Shown piece after piece: positions 27,883-36,097 of a DNA stretch of 64,000 nt (position 1 is its first letter; each line of letters starts with the position of its first letter). The notes beneath the pieces were generated by a model. The model did no database searches. It was not told where the DNA came from and saw only the letters and a program-made list of their open reading frames with translations. Where the stretch lies: assembly GCF_003259675.1 (NCBI RefSeq), contig NZ_PZJG01000001.1, forward strand, positions 310,001-374,000. Reading direction: 5' to 3'. Position numbers and translations under genes: made by a program. The DNA is from Macrococcoides bohemicum. GTDB taxonomy: Bacteria; Bacillota; Bacilli; Staphylococcales; Staphylococcaceae.

Positions 27883-28056
27883 TTATAAACTGTTTAAAAA
27901 GAAGTATATGTTTTGTAGTTCTTGAAAAGAACCAGTGTCTCTGAGTGATAATTTTGTAGGCTCACAATTCGCATGTGTAACAGTATGCAGAATATCTAAA
28001 GTTACTTGATCTTGACTTCCAATTTCTTGTCGACATGATGAACACTGCAAATTCAT
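27883..28056 (-). CDS. Small Cys/His protein (57 aa)
   Basis: A short gene with an excellent ribosome-binding site (GAAAGGAGG, eight bases before the ATG). It encodes MNLQCSSCRQEIGSQDQVTL, then LDILHTVTHANCEP and LQNIYFFLNSL. The Cys-x2-Cys near the start and His-x3-Cys near residue 28-31 could bind zinc. The family is unknown to me. It lies upstream of nothing on its own strand and reads toward the serine recombinase gene; the gap 28057-28246 behind it has no gene but several similar AT-rich motifs (CAAAATTGAATTTTG types). Confidence 0.6.
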   Translation of the reverse strand: MNLQCSSCRQEIGSQDQVTLDILHTVTHANCEPTKLSLRDTGSFQELQNIYFFLNSL

Positions 28057-28246
28057 ATTTTAACCTCCTTTCTTTGAATAAGAATAAGCCGATTGTTCAT
28101 ATTTATCAAAAGTGCAAAATTGAATTTTGAACAGTCATATTTAACTTTTATTAAGTGAAAATCCAATTTTCTCTGTTAGAAATTGAAATATCTTACGTTT
28201 TTAGTTATCAAAATGCAAATTTGATTCTTTTTGAAAAAAAATTAAC

Positions 28247-28894
28247 TTAATTATTATTCAGTCTGTTCTTAAAAAAGTCAGCTACATTATTTTGATTTTG
28301 AGTTTTTTCCTTCCTTAATAACGTAAGGTAATCTAACGGTTTTGAGAATATATTGTTTAAAGCAGAATCAAAAAAAACCAAATTTTCCTGCGAAGACTTT
28401 TTTAGGAAATAATGAAACACTTGTGAAATTAAATCTTGTTGTTGTTTATTCAATTGTTGCAAATCTTCACGTGACTTCTTTAATGATAAGATACTTTCTT
28501 CTTTTACATTAAGTTCTTTTTCGAGTTGTTCTATTTTCCTTTGCTTAGATTTTAATTCATTAAAAAGGGTTGTCTTTAGTTCCTTATTTGTGATTTTATT
28601 ATCGATTAGGTTTAATAAATTTTGTAGCTCATAATTCTTTTCATGTCTTTCAAGTTTATGAGATACGGCTGAGTTTACCTCATCTATTAATTTCCTGCCA
28701 GCACGATCTTTTTTCCTCCAAAATGATTCTGACGGCAGCTTAGGGATCTTTTGATTCTCATATAGTTCAATGCAATACTTATGTAAATCAGTATATTGTA
28801 TCTCTTTCGATACACCATGCTTCAGAACGTAACTGTTTACTATTTCTTTAGCTTCAGTTTCAGTTAGTATCGGTTTTCGACCTTTTTTAGTCAT
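28247..28894 (-). CDS. TnpC-like accessory protein of the transposon
   Basis: The 215-aa protein is the last gene of the four-gene recombination operon. Its N-terminal part (KKGRKPILTETEAKEIVNSY and SESFWRKKDRAGRKLI) looks DNA-binding. A long coiled coil follows (about residues 105-160, for example KQRKIEQLEKELNVKEESIL). The layout resembles TnpC of Tn554 (125 aa), a small protein that affects the frequency and orientation of transposition, but it is larger. It starts four bases after the stop of the upstream recombinase. Confidence 0.65.
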   Translation of the reverse strand: MTKKGRKPILTETEAKEIVNSYVLKHGVSKEIQYTDLHKYCIELYENQKIPKLPSESFWRKKDRAGRKLIDEVNSAVSHKLERHEKNYELQNLLNLIDNKITNKELKTTLFNELKSKQRKIEQLEKELNVKEESILSLKKSREDLQQLNKQQQDLISQVFHYFLKKSSQENLVFFDSALNNIFSKPLDYLTLLRKEKTQNQNNVADFFKNRLNNN

Positions 28895-28898
28895 ATAA

Positions 28899-30545
28899 TT
28901 AATAGATACTCCTTTCGATTTGGATTAGTTTTGATAAATTTTGGAGTTCTGACTTAACATTTAGGTGTGTTTGCTCTAGGTCTTTCTCGTTTTCTAGGTG
29001 TTCAGGTGTCATGATATTTAAAGCTGTATTTGTATGAATTTTATAAATGAAATTCATCAGTTCCATTAGATTGTCTTGATTTTTATTAACCTTTTCGATT
29101 ATCTGGTCATGTTTCACTTTTAAATCATCTAAATCAATTCGCCAGTGACTACAAAGCATACATTCCTTTGCTTCGCAACGGATAAGAGAGTCGCTACAAT
29201 AGCCGATTTCTAATTCACCCCTAAAACTAGATGTAGGTGATTCAAAGGCTTTTAATTTAACATTTTCCGGAATATATCTAATATTATTATCGAAATTCGA
29301 TATATTTTTATAGTTTTTAATTAACTTAAATACCTCGTTATCAATCCAGTATTCCTTGTGAAAGCTGTAATGATACTGTGCTGCTATTGTTCTGTGCCCA
29401 CCTAAGCGCGCTATTTCAACAGGTGAAATCCCTTGCATCATTAGTGAAACAAAAGCTATGTGACGAGTATCATTTGGACTTAATTTTTGATTGGCAGGTA
29501 CGTTAATATGGTAATACTCGTTAATAACTTCTTTGTAAAAACGTTTAAGTAACTTTTCTAAATTATTTTTATTGAATGAATTGAGGTCTCGTTTTTGTAA
29601 TTCTCTACGTCCCGGGTTGTCGGCGTAAATTAAAGACCTATAAGAGATAAGTGTTTCACTTTCTCCATATTCTTCTGTAAGTTCAATATAATTATTTAAT
29701 AAGTGGTACATACTTTCATTTATTTCAATTTTATTATAATAATTAACACTATCGTTTAAAGGTTTCTTTATTCTGGTTAGTGTTACAAAAAATTTATTGC
29801 TTTCTTTAGAAATACTATCCCTTTTTATTAAACAAAATTCAGTAGATCTAATCGGAATAATCGTAGTTAAATTCCACCAAATTAAGATTGGATAGAAAAG
29901 GATTGTCTTTCTTATAGTTTCTTCATCATCAAGCAATTCATCTTTCTGGATGTCAGCAAAGTATTTCTCTAAATAATATGAGAATAATAGGATATATCTT
30001 GATGAAGGTAATTGGATTGGATTTTTAACAAATTTAATTTTGTTACGTATATCGTATAATTTAGCAAGATATTTACTTGAATTAGAAATTTCACTATAGT
30101 CAAGAAAACTAAACACAGTAGATAACACGTACGTCTTTTCATTATTGGTGATATGATCTTCATGAAGCCATTCTACAAAATGATTTATACGATCTAAAGA
30201 GAAAAACTTTGTAATATTGACTGCTATACAAAAATGGTGAAAATAGTGGATACACGTAGATGGTCGGTATTTCTCAAGTAATGAACCAATCCAACATTTT
30301 ATTAGTAATTGATCGTCTTTGTTTAAATCTTTGTCAATTTTTCCAAAATCTAGTTTTATAGACCTTCCTGGGCTATACTCATGTGAAAATAACCAAATGT
30401 CATCGTAAAATGAATTCGATAAAAATATCCCTTTTGATTTAAGTTCAGATATTATATTGGTTGTGTAAGTAACTTCATACTCGGTTAGATAGGGGTTATC
30501 AAATGAAACATTAGCCTTTGCAATTGTATTATCACCCATGATCAC
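28899..30545 (-). CDS. Tyrosine recombinase-like protein (548 aa)
   Basis: The third recombinase gene of the operon. Catalytic-domain features are the first arginine in TTIIPIRSTEFCLIKRD, the second in SPNDTRHIAFVSLMMQG, and the LGGHRTIAAQYHYSFH segment with the conserved His and the presumed nucleophilic Tyr. A His usually found three residues before the second Arg is Asn here. A Cys cluster follows (GYCSDSLIRCEAKECMLCSHW), as in Tn554 TnpB-type proteins, and may bind zinc. The start is either GTG 30545, overlapping the upstream TGA, or ATG 30539; AAAGGAG fits both moderately. Confidence 0.8.
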   Translation of the reverse strand: MIMGDNTIAKANVSFDNPYLTEYEVTYTTNIISELKSKGIFLSNSFYDDIWLFSHEYSPGRSIKLDFGKIDKDLNKDDQLLIKCWIGSLLEKYRPSTCIHYFHHFCIAVNITKFFSLDRINHFVEWLHEDHITNNEKTYVLSTVFSFLDYSEISNSSKYLAKLYDIRNKIKFVKNPIQLPSSRYILLFSYYLEKYFADIQKDELLDDEETIRKTILFYPILIWWNLTTIIPIRSTEFCLIKRDSISKESNKFFVTLTRIKKPLNDSVNYYNKIEINESMYHLLNNYIELTEEYGESETLISYRSLIYADNPGRRELQKRDLNSFNKNNLEKLLKRFYKEVINEYYHINVPANQKLSPNDTRHIAFVSLMMQGISPVEIARLGGHRTIAAQYHYSFHKEYWIDNEVFKLIKNYKNISNFDNNIRYIPENVKLKAFESPTSSFRGELEIGYCSDSLIRCEAKECMLCSHWRIDLDDLKVKHDQIIEKVNKNQDNLMELMNFIYKIHTNTALNIMTPEHLENEKDLEQTHLNVKSELQNLSKLIQIERSIY

Positions 30546-33500
30546 TCAACTCCTTTGGGTGTATAAGTCGCGTATTCATGTATAGGTTTTTCCGAATCAA
30601 TATCATTTAATAGTTCTAGTAACCTTATATATCCTTGTTTGCTTCCCTCAAAAAATCCTAATACCACATCTTCGCCAAACTTATCAACCGCATCGTTTAA
30701 AATGTCTAGTTCCATAAACAATAAATTTACTTGTTTTATCTTTTCAACATCAAAATTAGTGTTATTGAAGTTATTATTAAACTGGCCTAGTGTGTTTGTA
30801 ACGCTGGAGACTATGTTAGCAGTAGCATAAAAATTAGGTACAGCATAGACGCAGTTCTTACAGTCTAAACCAGTATTAAGACAACCATTTTCCGAGACAA
30901 TACATTGAAAGCCCTCGTCTTTACCCGGCAAAAAGTTCTTTTGTAGCTTGTTTAAGGTTTCAAATGCTTTTACTGAACCTTTACTAATAAATAATTCTAT
31001 TATAGATTCTTTTTGTTTGGTTACACTATTTAAAAAACCCGCGGTGGCTTCAATATTATAAATATCCTTAAATACTGACTTTAACTTTATAATATTGTTT
31101 GTTTCCTTTGTCAGATCACCTGTACTTCCATAAACTATTTCACTAAGTATCTTTGGTATGTAACCAAATATGCCACGATTAAATAAATTTATGGAAAGTT
31201 CATTAATATCTTCATCTGGTATTTTAATATACATATTGGTTGATTCCTCGCTTTTATGCGAACGAAGTCGCTGAGCGATCTTAAGTGCTGCACCGCCATG
31301 TTTTTCTTTTTTTAGTAGTGTATACATGATAGTAAGCAATGTTCTATTCATCTTTCTGTTTTTAAATTTGAATTCTTTAGGAAAACCTTTAAAAAAGTTA
31401 TTGTTTTGTGTGTCGAGAAAATTATTTTTTTTATTATTGAAATTAATAATGTTATCTAAAGTAGGATAGCAATGTTGATTTATCAAATGACAAATTACAT
31501 AGGCGTTCGCAACAGCGACTTTTATGTTATCAGATATAAAAAAATTATTGATAGCATTAGTTTTAGAAACGGTGTATTCCTTTGTTAAAAGCAAATTAAC
31601 GATTTTATCTACCTCATCGTTGGCAAGATTTCTATTTCTAAACTCTTCTAATGACTTTATATTTAGAAAAGAAATGTCAATCATTCTTAGGTTACATATA
31701 TCTCTATGTCTCCAAGCATTGCTTAGGTGTAATAATATATAAAGCCAAGAATAGGCATATTCATTAGAAAACTTTGATGTAGCAAGGGAGATTCTAAGTA
31801 AACCGTCATCTATTGCTGGCTCCCTGTGACTAAGGTTATTTACATATGAGTAAACTTCCTTAAAAGTAGAGTAGTCGTATATATCCATGTCTTGATCTGC
31901 AGATCCGTTGGATGTTAATGCCTTTCTAATTTTTTGTATCCTAAATGAACTTTTGATATTATCTTGAATTAATCCATAATAGAGCTTATTAATAAAAGGG
32001 ATTAAAATATTTCGATGGCTAATAGGAATATTCGAATTTAGTAAACCAAGATTTATTTCATTGCTCGATTTTTGATGTAGCTCCGAATCCAAAATAAAGT
32101 CCGATAATAAATTAGTGCATTTTACTAAGGTATTTACAAAATAAGGCACAGTTTCTTTTGCTTTATTGTTATATAGAATAGAATCTGTGCAGTAATTAAA
32201 CCAATATTGTTGCGTAATAGGTGAGTTTTCGTGAAATTTAATGCGATTTATTTTTAGTAGTTCATAAAAAGCCGAAAGTGGATCACTATATGATATGGAA
32301 TCTAAAAGTTCTTGATGTTCTTTCTGTTGTAATAAATTTTCGTACTCTGATTTAGGAAAAAGCAAGAATGTTGGAGAGTTTTTATTGAAAGCGTACCTTT
32401 CGATACCCGTTGGCTTCTTTCTGTATTTAAAGTATCTAAAGGAATGTTCCCCAAGTGTTTCGGAAACCAAAGACGAGGGAACATACTTCTCTGTAATATC
32501 CTGTTTTATTTTTAATAAATTATTTATTTCTTCTTTGTAGTAATAGGTTGTGTTGTGGAAATTATAAAATGACAGTTTAGCTTCTTTTCTAATAGTGGTA
32601 AGTTCACTATTTGATATTTTTAAAAGCTGTAAGGTTTGTTTTAGAGAATAGAATTTCTCCTTTTCCCCAAGGTACAGCCATGTATCATCTTTGTTAAACA
32701 TTTCTACAATCTCTTTTCGGTCATACAACTTTAACCTTGTGTGCAAATCGATCTGTTCAATGTTGTGATAATTGACCAAAAAGTTTAATTGACGATAAGT
32801 AATGTTACATTGATTAACCACTTCGTTATTAGAAATATAATTAGTTAAAAATTCATTGATATGCTCTTTCTTGAAATATATATTCTCCGCTAAAAGTTGC
32901 TGATCTGTTTTAAAATATTTAATACCTAGTCTTTCACACATTATAAATAAATTAGGGATAAAAGTAGATTTCAAAATAGTAATTGAAGTTTTAGCCATAC
33001 CAAATAATTTTCTAACCTCTGTAAAAGTATAATAGTTCTTAGATAAATTTAGATGTTTCCTGTAGAACGATGACAGAGAATGATACTCTACATATAAAAG
33101 TTTATCGCGATTTCTAAAGTGTTTAATGGCGTTTTCAAGACAGAGTTTATACAAAGTTTCATTTTTCTTAACTAATTTTGAAAAAATCCTACTGTTGATT
33201 ATTGTTGTTCCTTTGACCCATTTAGCTTTACGTTCGCCAGGAGAAAAATCTTTTGATAAAACTTTTACTTTGGTTAAATCAGATTTAGGGATGTATTCTG
33301 TATTCTTTGATATTCTGATTATATTTATATTATCGGTGTGTGCAATGGATTCGTAGATATAAATATTGATGTTTAATTTGTGCAAAAGTTCGTCCTTGTG
33401 ATATACATTATCAATAAACTTTTCCACATCGGACTTATTGAAATATAATGAATTCCTGTGGTTAACAGTATTTATATTATATACTTGATTACATTTAGAT

Positions 33501-33772
33501 AATATTTCGTTCAAACGTTCCCTATAAGAGGAGGGACTAGACGATCTGCAAACAATTTGTAGAAAATTATCTGTACTTAAGTAGTTTTCCGATAAGTCCT
33601 TTTCGATCTGAACAATTTTCATTATTTCATCACGATTAAAATAGGCTACATTGTTAATTTCGATAATATTAAGATGACCCTCCTGAATAAGGAGTTTTAC
33701 TTTATTCTTAGTTACAGGGATATTTCGTTTGTTGTAATAAAATGAGGACAGATCAATAAGGTTATCTTCCAA
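30542..33772 (-). CDS. Very large tyrosine recombinase-like protein (1076 aa)
   Basis: The N-terminal half, roughly 500 residues, seems built of repeated small helix-turn-helix-like modules that each end in a strand such as NVAYFNRDEIMKI, SLYFNKSDVEKFI, NIYFKKEHINEFL or TYYYKEEINNLL. The C-terminal half has a degenerate tyrosine recombinase domain: Arg in NAWRHRDICNLR, a second region RKMNRTLLTIMYTLL without the usual His, and LRSHKSEESTNMYIK with a candidate Tyr. A Cys cluster (CIVSENGCLNTGLDCKNC) follows. It is much longer than TnpB of Tn554 (630 aa). It overlaps the next gene by four bases. Confidence 0.75.
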   Translation of the reverse strand: MEDNLIDLSSFYYNKRNIPVTKNKVKLLIQEGHLNIIEINNVAYFNRDEIMKIVQIEKDLSENYLSTDNFLQIVCRSSSPSSYRERLNEILSKCNQVYNINTVNHRNSLYFNKSDVEKFIDNVYHKDELLHKLNINIYIYESIAHTDNINIIRISKNTEYIPKSDLTKVKVLSKDFSPGERKAKWVKGTTIINSRIFSKLVKKNETLYKLCLENAIKHFRNRDKLLYVEYHSLSSFYRKHLNLSKNYYTFTEVRKLFGMAKTSITILKSTFIPNLFIMCERLGIKYFKTDQQLLAENIYFKKEHINEFLTNYISNNEVVNQCNITYRQLNFLVNYHNIEQIDLHTRLKLYDRKEIVEMFNKDDTWLYLGEKEKFYSLKQTLQLLKISNSELTTIRKEAKLSFYNFHNTTYYYKEEINNLLKIKQDITEKYVPSSLVSETLGEHSFRYFKYRKKPTGIERYAFNKNSPTFLLFPKSEYENLLQQKEHQELLDSISYSDPLSAFYELLKINRIKFHENSPITQQYWFNYCTDSILYNNKAKETVPYFVNTLVKCTNLLSDFILDSELHQKSSNEINLGLLNSNIPISHRNILIPFINKLYYGLIQDNIKSSFRIQKIRKALTSNGSADQDMDIYDYSTFKEVYSYVNNLSHREPAIDDGLLRISLATSKFSNEYAYSWLYILLHLSNAWRHRDICNLRMIDISFLNIKSLEEFRNRNLANDEVDKIVNLLLTKEYTVSKTNAINNFFISDNIKVAVANAYVICHLINQHCYPTLDNIINFNNKKNNFLDTQNNNFFKGFPKEFKFKNRKMNRTLLTIMYTLLKKEKHGGAALKIAQRLRSHKSEESTNMYIKIPDEDINELSINLFNRGIFGYIPKILSEIVYGSTGDLTKETNNIIKLKSVFKDIYNIEATAGFLNSVTKQKESIIELFISKGSVKAFETLNKLQKNFLPGKDEGFQCIVSENGCLNTGLDCKNCVYAVPNFYATANIVSSVTNTLGQFNNNFNNTNFDVEKIKQVNLLFMELDILNDAVDKFGEDVVLGFFEGSKQGYIRLLELLNDIDSEKPIHEYATYTPKGVE

Positions 33773-33809
33773 TTATTTCCCTCCTATAACTGTGACCTTA
33801 TTCCTTTAT

Positions 33810-35054
33810 TTAGTTTTGGTAATATTTTTCACTTAACTTCGTAATTCGAGGTAAATTGTCTTTAATTGCATTTATAGTTGTTTTTTCGTCTACATACTCC
33901 ATGGATGAATTAATATTAGTATCACCTCTAGCAATAGCTATTTGTGTAGGTGTAAGTTTCATGTCAAACAGTATATTAGTGTAAATTCCTCGACCTATAT
34001 GAGTCGACCAATAACTTTCACTTAATAATGTGTAATCTTCATATCTGCCTTGCTTTAATAATTCCTCCAAAAAACGTTTTTTCACTTTATTGAACCTTCG
34101 ATCATAAACCTTACCAGACATTGGATTGCCATCTTTGTTTATAAATAGTGCCTGTTTATTTTTAGGTTTCATATTTTGAAGGTAATCCATATGTTTAAAA
34201 TAAACTTCCCAAACTAAAGGTATATCCATTATCGTTTGTTTACAGAGCCTAGGGCTAAGATAATTTGTTCTTTTTGGAAACTCGTTTGAAGTATCTTCTA
34301 AATGTGGAAATAGTATATGTCTATTATCCTTTATATGAACCATCATGGATTCATTTGGAATCACCTCCAAATCTAACTTAGTAATGTTTACAACTTCGCC
34401 CCTACGTAACCCGCCATAAAATTGAAAACAAATACCAAGTGCAATATCTGGTGAAACAGCTCTAGCGACTTGTATGAATAAAGTTATAAGCTCGTAACGA
34501 TTCTTACCGAAATCTTTTAGTTTTAAAATGGTATTTGATTTTCTCGAAGAAGGATATTTAGTTTGCAGATGACTTTTTTCAAATAACGATTTAACCGTTC
34601 TTCTATCTTTGTAATAGTTAAATTCAATTTCTATCTTTTCATTGATATAGTTATTCTCGCTTAAAAACACAAAAAAGTTAGTGAGTACGCCTTCATACAA
34701 TTTAATTGTGTTCCTCGATAAACCATTTCTTGTTAGATGAGAAATATAATTGCTGCCATGATATAGATTCAGATTCTTTAAACCCGTAAATGATAGCTGC
34801 ATGAACAACTTGTCTTTTTTATCTATTGATTTTAGAATATAGTTTAAAAAACGGCATACTATTCTTGCTGGTAATAATTGTGAATTTAGTGATTTGCCAT
34901 GGTATGCATATTTTACAGTTATAAATTCTGTAATCGGATGAGGCACTTGAACGTTTGTTCTTATGTCATGTACCATTATCGAGACTATATTGTCATTACT
35001 ACCAATCTCTTTAATCTCTTTTACAATAAACCTGTAAGCTTCACTTAACTCCAT
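33810..35054 (-). CDS. tnpA: Tyrosine recombinase, TnpA-like (414 aa)
   Basis: The first gene of the recombination operon, nearest the right end. It has an N-terminal SAM-like core-binding region (HLTRNGLSRNTIKLYEGVLT) and the catalytic residues Arg in QFYGGLRRGEVVNI, His-x2-Arg in THIGRGIYTN and Tyr in SMEYVDEKT. It corresponds to TnpA of Tn554 (361 aa). GAGGTAGG precedes the ATG. The 180 bases between its start and the right core hold the end repeats, so expression may respond to recombinase binding. Confidence 0.88.
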   Translation of the reverse strand: MELSEAYRFIVKEIKEIGSNDNIVSIMVHDIRTNVQVPHPITEFITVKYAYHGKSLNSQLLPARIVCRFLNYILKSIDKKDKLFMQLSFTGLKNLNLYHGSNYISHLTRNGLSRNTIKLYEGVLTNFFVFLSENNYINEKIEIEFNYYKDRRTVKSLFEKSHLQTKYPSSRKSNTILKLKDFGKNRYELITLFIQVARAVSPDIALGICFQFYGGLRRGEVVNITKLDLEVIPNESMMVHIKDNRHILFPHLEDTSNEFPKRTNYLSPRLCKQTIMDIPLVWEVYFKHMDYLQNMKPKNKQALFINKDGNPMSGKVYDRRFNKVKKRFLEELLKQGRYEDYTLLSESYWSTHIGRGIYTNILFDMKLTPTQIAIARGDTNINSSMEYVDEKTTINAIKDNLPRITKLSEKYYQN

Positions 35055-35140
35055 ATGATCGACCTACCTCAAATGATATTACTTATATTCTAACTTTTTA
35101 TAATGTTTATTACTAGATTTAGCCTCTTAATTTTATACTT

Positions 35141-35225
35141 GGCGAAATTAATAAACAAAGTAACATCAATGGATAGAAGGTTTAAATATGGCTTATATTA
35201 ATTTACGCCTAAAAGCATACCTATA
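35141..35225 (+). repeat. Right-end recombinase-site repeats
   Basis: GGCGAAATTAAT (35141-35152), TTATATTAATTTACGCC (35193-35209) and CATACCTATA (35216-35225) are copies, inverted or direct, of the left-end motifs. They lie between the tnpA start and the right core, so they may also overlap the tnpA promoter. Confidence 0.7.
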
Positions 35226-35229
35226 ACAA

Positions 35230-35235
35230 TTCATA
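35230..35235 (+). repeat. attR core TTCATA
   Basis: This is the second copy of the core. Bases after it (ATCATCCATCAGG) continue the radC HNHPSG motif, while bases before it (ACCTATAACAA) are element sequence. Confidence 0.85.
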
Positions 35236-35390
35236 ATCATCCATCAGGTTGTGCAGAACCGAGTTATGAAGATATTGAAGCGACACGAAGACTCGTAAGT
35301 GTCGGAGAACTCGTCGGTATTGATTTACTGGATCATATTATTATCGGAGATGGCACTTTTGTCAGTATTAAAGAAAGGGGACAATTATAA
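35230..35390 (+). pseudogene. radC: radC, 3' fragment
   Basis: The sequence reads HNHPSGCAEPSYEDIEATRR and continues to SIKERGQL and a TAA at 35388-35390. This is the C-terminal half of the RadC MPN domain, including the HxHPSG metal-binding motif. It lacks a start codon and is separated from the 5' fragment by 22.9 kb. The stop overlaps the next gene start by one base. A protein from this fragment alone is unlikely. Confidence 0.95.
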
Positions 35391-35752
35391 TGGGTCTGGA
35401 TATGTATATCTACTTAAAAGATAAATCTACTGAAGAAATGATTGAATTCTCTTATTTTAGAAAATTTAACGCGTTACACGGATACTTTGATATCAAATAT
35501 AACCTGGATAATCCATGTAGTATTGAGATTGCAGAGGATGATCTGACGAATCTCCTGTTTAAGGTCAATGCCATACGAATGAATGCGAATGTTGCACCTA
35601 ATGCATTACCGGTGTATTATGGACCTTTTTTTGGGAGTTACGACTATGGTTATATTTACTTTGAATATATCGATCAGCTATATAAAGATTTAAAGCGTTT
35701 GTTACAGGTTGACCGGAAGAAATATGATATATACTATCAGGCAGATTATTAG
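35390..35752 (+). CDS. Conserved hypothetical protein of the MGLDMY type
   Basis: This 120-aa protein begins MGLDMYIYLK, a start seen in a widespread group of uncharacterised proteins of bacteria and phages. It is rich in Tyr and Phe (PVYYGPFFGSYDYGYIYFEY) with no membrane span. The ATG overlaps the radC stop by one base, so it was originally co-translated with radC; the element now separates it from the comC-radC promoter. No function can be given. Confidence 0.75.
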   Translation: MGLDMYIYLKDKSTEEMIEFSYFRKFNALHGYFDIKYNLDNPCSIEIAEDDLTNLLFKVNAIRMNANVAPNALPVYYGPFFGSYDYGYIYFEYIDQLYKDLKRLLQVDRKKYDIYYQADY

Positions 35753-35871
35753 ATTTTGTAAATTTACTGTTAATTTTGTTCGTAAAACGAAATTTATTTG
35801 TATGAACTATTGAAATTTTCAGAAGATTAATTTATGATTAAAACAACTAATAAAGAAAGGAGGAAAATACA

Positions 35872-35955
35872 ATGAACTACGTTAAACGACAGCATGTTTA
35901 TTTATCATCAATTTTATATTTTCCTCCTGCATACAAATCAAAAATAGCGATATAA
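35872..35955 (+). CDS. 27-aa leader peptide
   Basis: The ORF starts MNYVKRQHVY and ends YFPPAYKSKIAI before TAA. The Pro-Pro pair lies at the codons that form the 3' arm of the stem hiding its own ribosome-binding site. A ribosome that slows at this point, for example in the presence of a translation inhibitor, could change folding of the downstream RNA. GGAGG with normal spacing makes translation likely. Confidence 0.6.
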   Translation: MNYVKRQHVYLSSILYFPPAYKSKIAI

Positions 35956-36037
35956 TCTTTTCGACGATATTAATTATGGAAATGATTATGTAAAGATTTT
36001 TGATTGTCTGTGGGAGTTAATCCCACTCTAAAAATGT

Positions 36038-36073
36038 GCACATGCTCATCATATGAGTATGTGTATTTTTTTT
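36038..36073 (+). terminator. Intrinsic terminator in the exporter leader
   Basis: GCACATGCTCAT (36038-36049) pairs with ATGAGTATGTGT (36053-36064) with two wobbles around a three-base loop and is followed by eight T residues. Its place ahead of the exporter genes on the same strand points to attenuation. Confidence 0.85.
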
Positions 36074-36097
36074 ATGAGTGAACAAGGAGTGTGACAC

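Larger units (their letters stand above)
12328..35235. mobile_element. Tn554-like transposon in radC carrying type I R-M, Gabija and lnu
   Basis: The element is bounded by the six-base core TTCATA at 12322-12327 and 35230-35235, and removing one copy with the interior restores radC. The right end carries four recombination genes read inward on the minus strand, including three tyrosine-recombinase-like proteins. The cargo on the plus strand is an Xre regulator, hsdM-hsdS-hsdR, a C-protein regulator, gajA-gajB, a third putative defence gene, lnu, and a serine recombinase. Tn554 and relatives are known to insert in radC and to lack long terminal repeats. The imperfect short repeats seen at both ends (TATAGGTATG inverted, ATTAATTTCGCC-type repeats) fit recombinase binding sites. 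The size is several times that of classical Tn554. Confidence 0.9.
35858..36073 (+). promoter_or_regulatory. Leader-peptide transcription attenuator of the ABC exporter
   Basis: The leader contains a small ORF with a strong ribosome-binding site, AGGAGGAAAAT (35858-35868), which pairs perfectly with ATTTTCCTCCT (35918-35928) inside that ORF. A hairpin GTGGGA/TCCCAC (36010-36026) and a strong intrinsic terminator (36038-36073) follow, only 25 bases before the exporter ATG. AGCATGT (35891-35897) could pair with ACATGCT in the terminator 5' arm and act as an antiterminator. Bacillus bmrCD, a similar exporter, is controlled by a translated leader (bmrB) in this way. The regulation is inferred. 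Confidence 0.7.

Noticed and set aside
12328-35235. SCC or SCCmec-type island
   Set aside because: The insertion is in radC, not in rlmH, and there are no large serine recombinases of the Ccr type; the movers are tyrosine recombinases.
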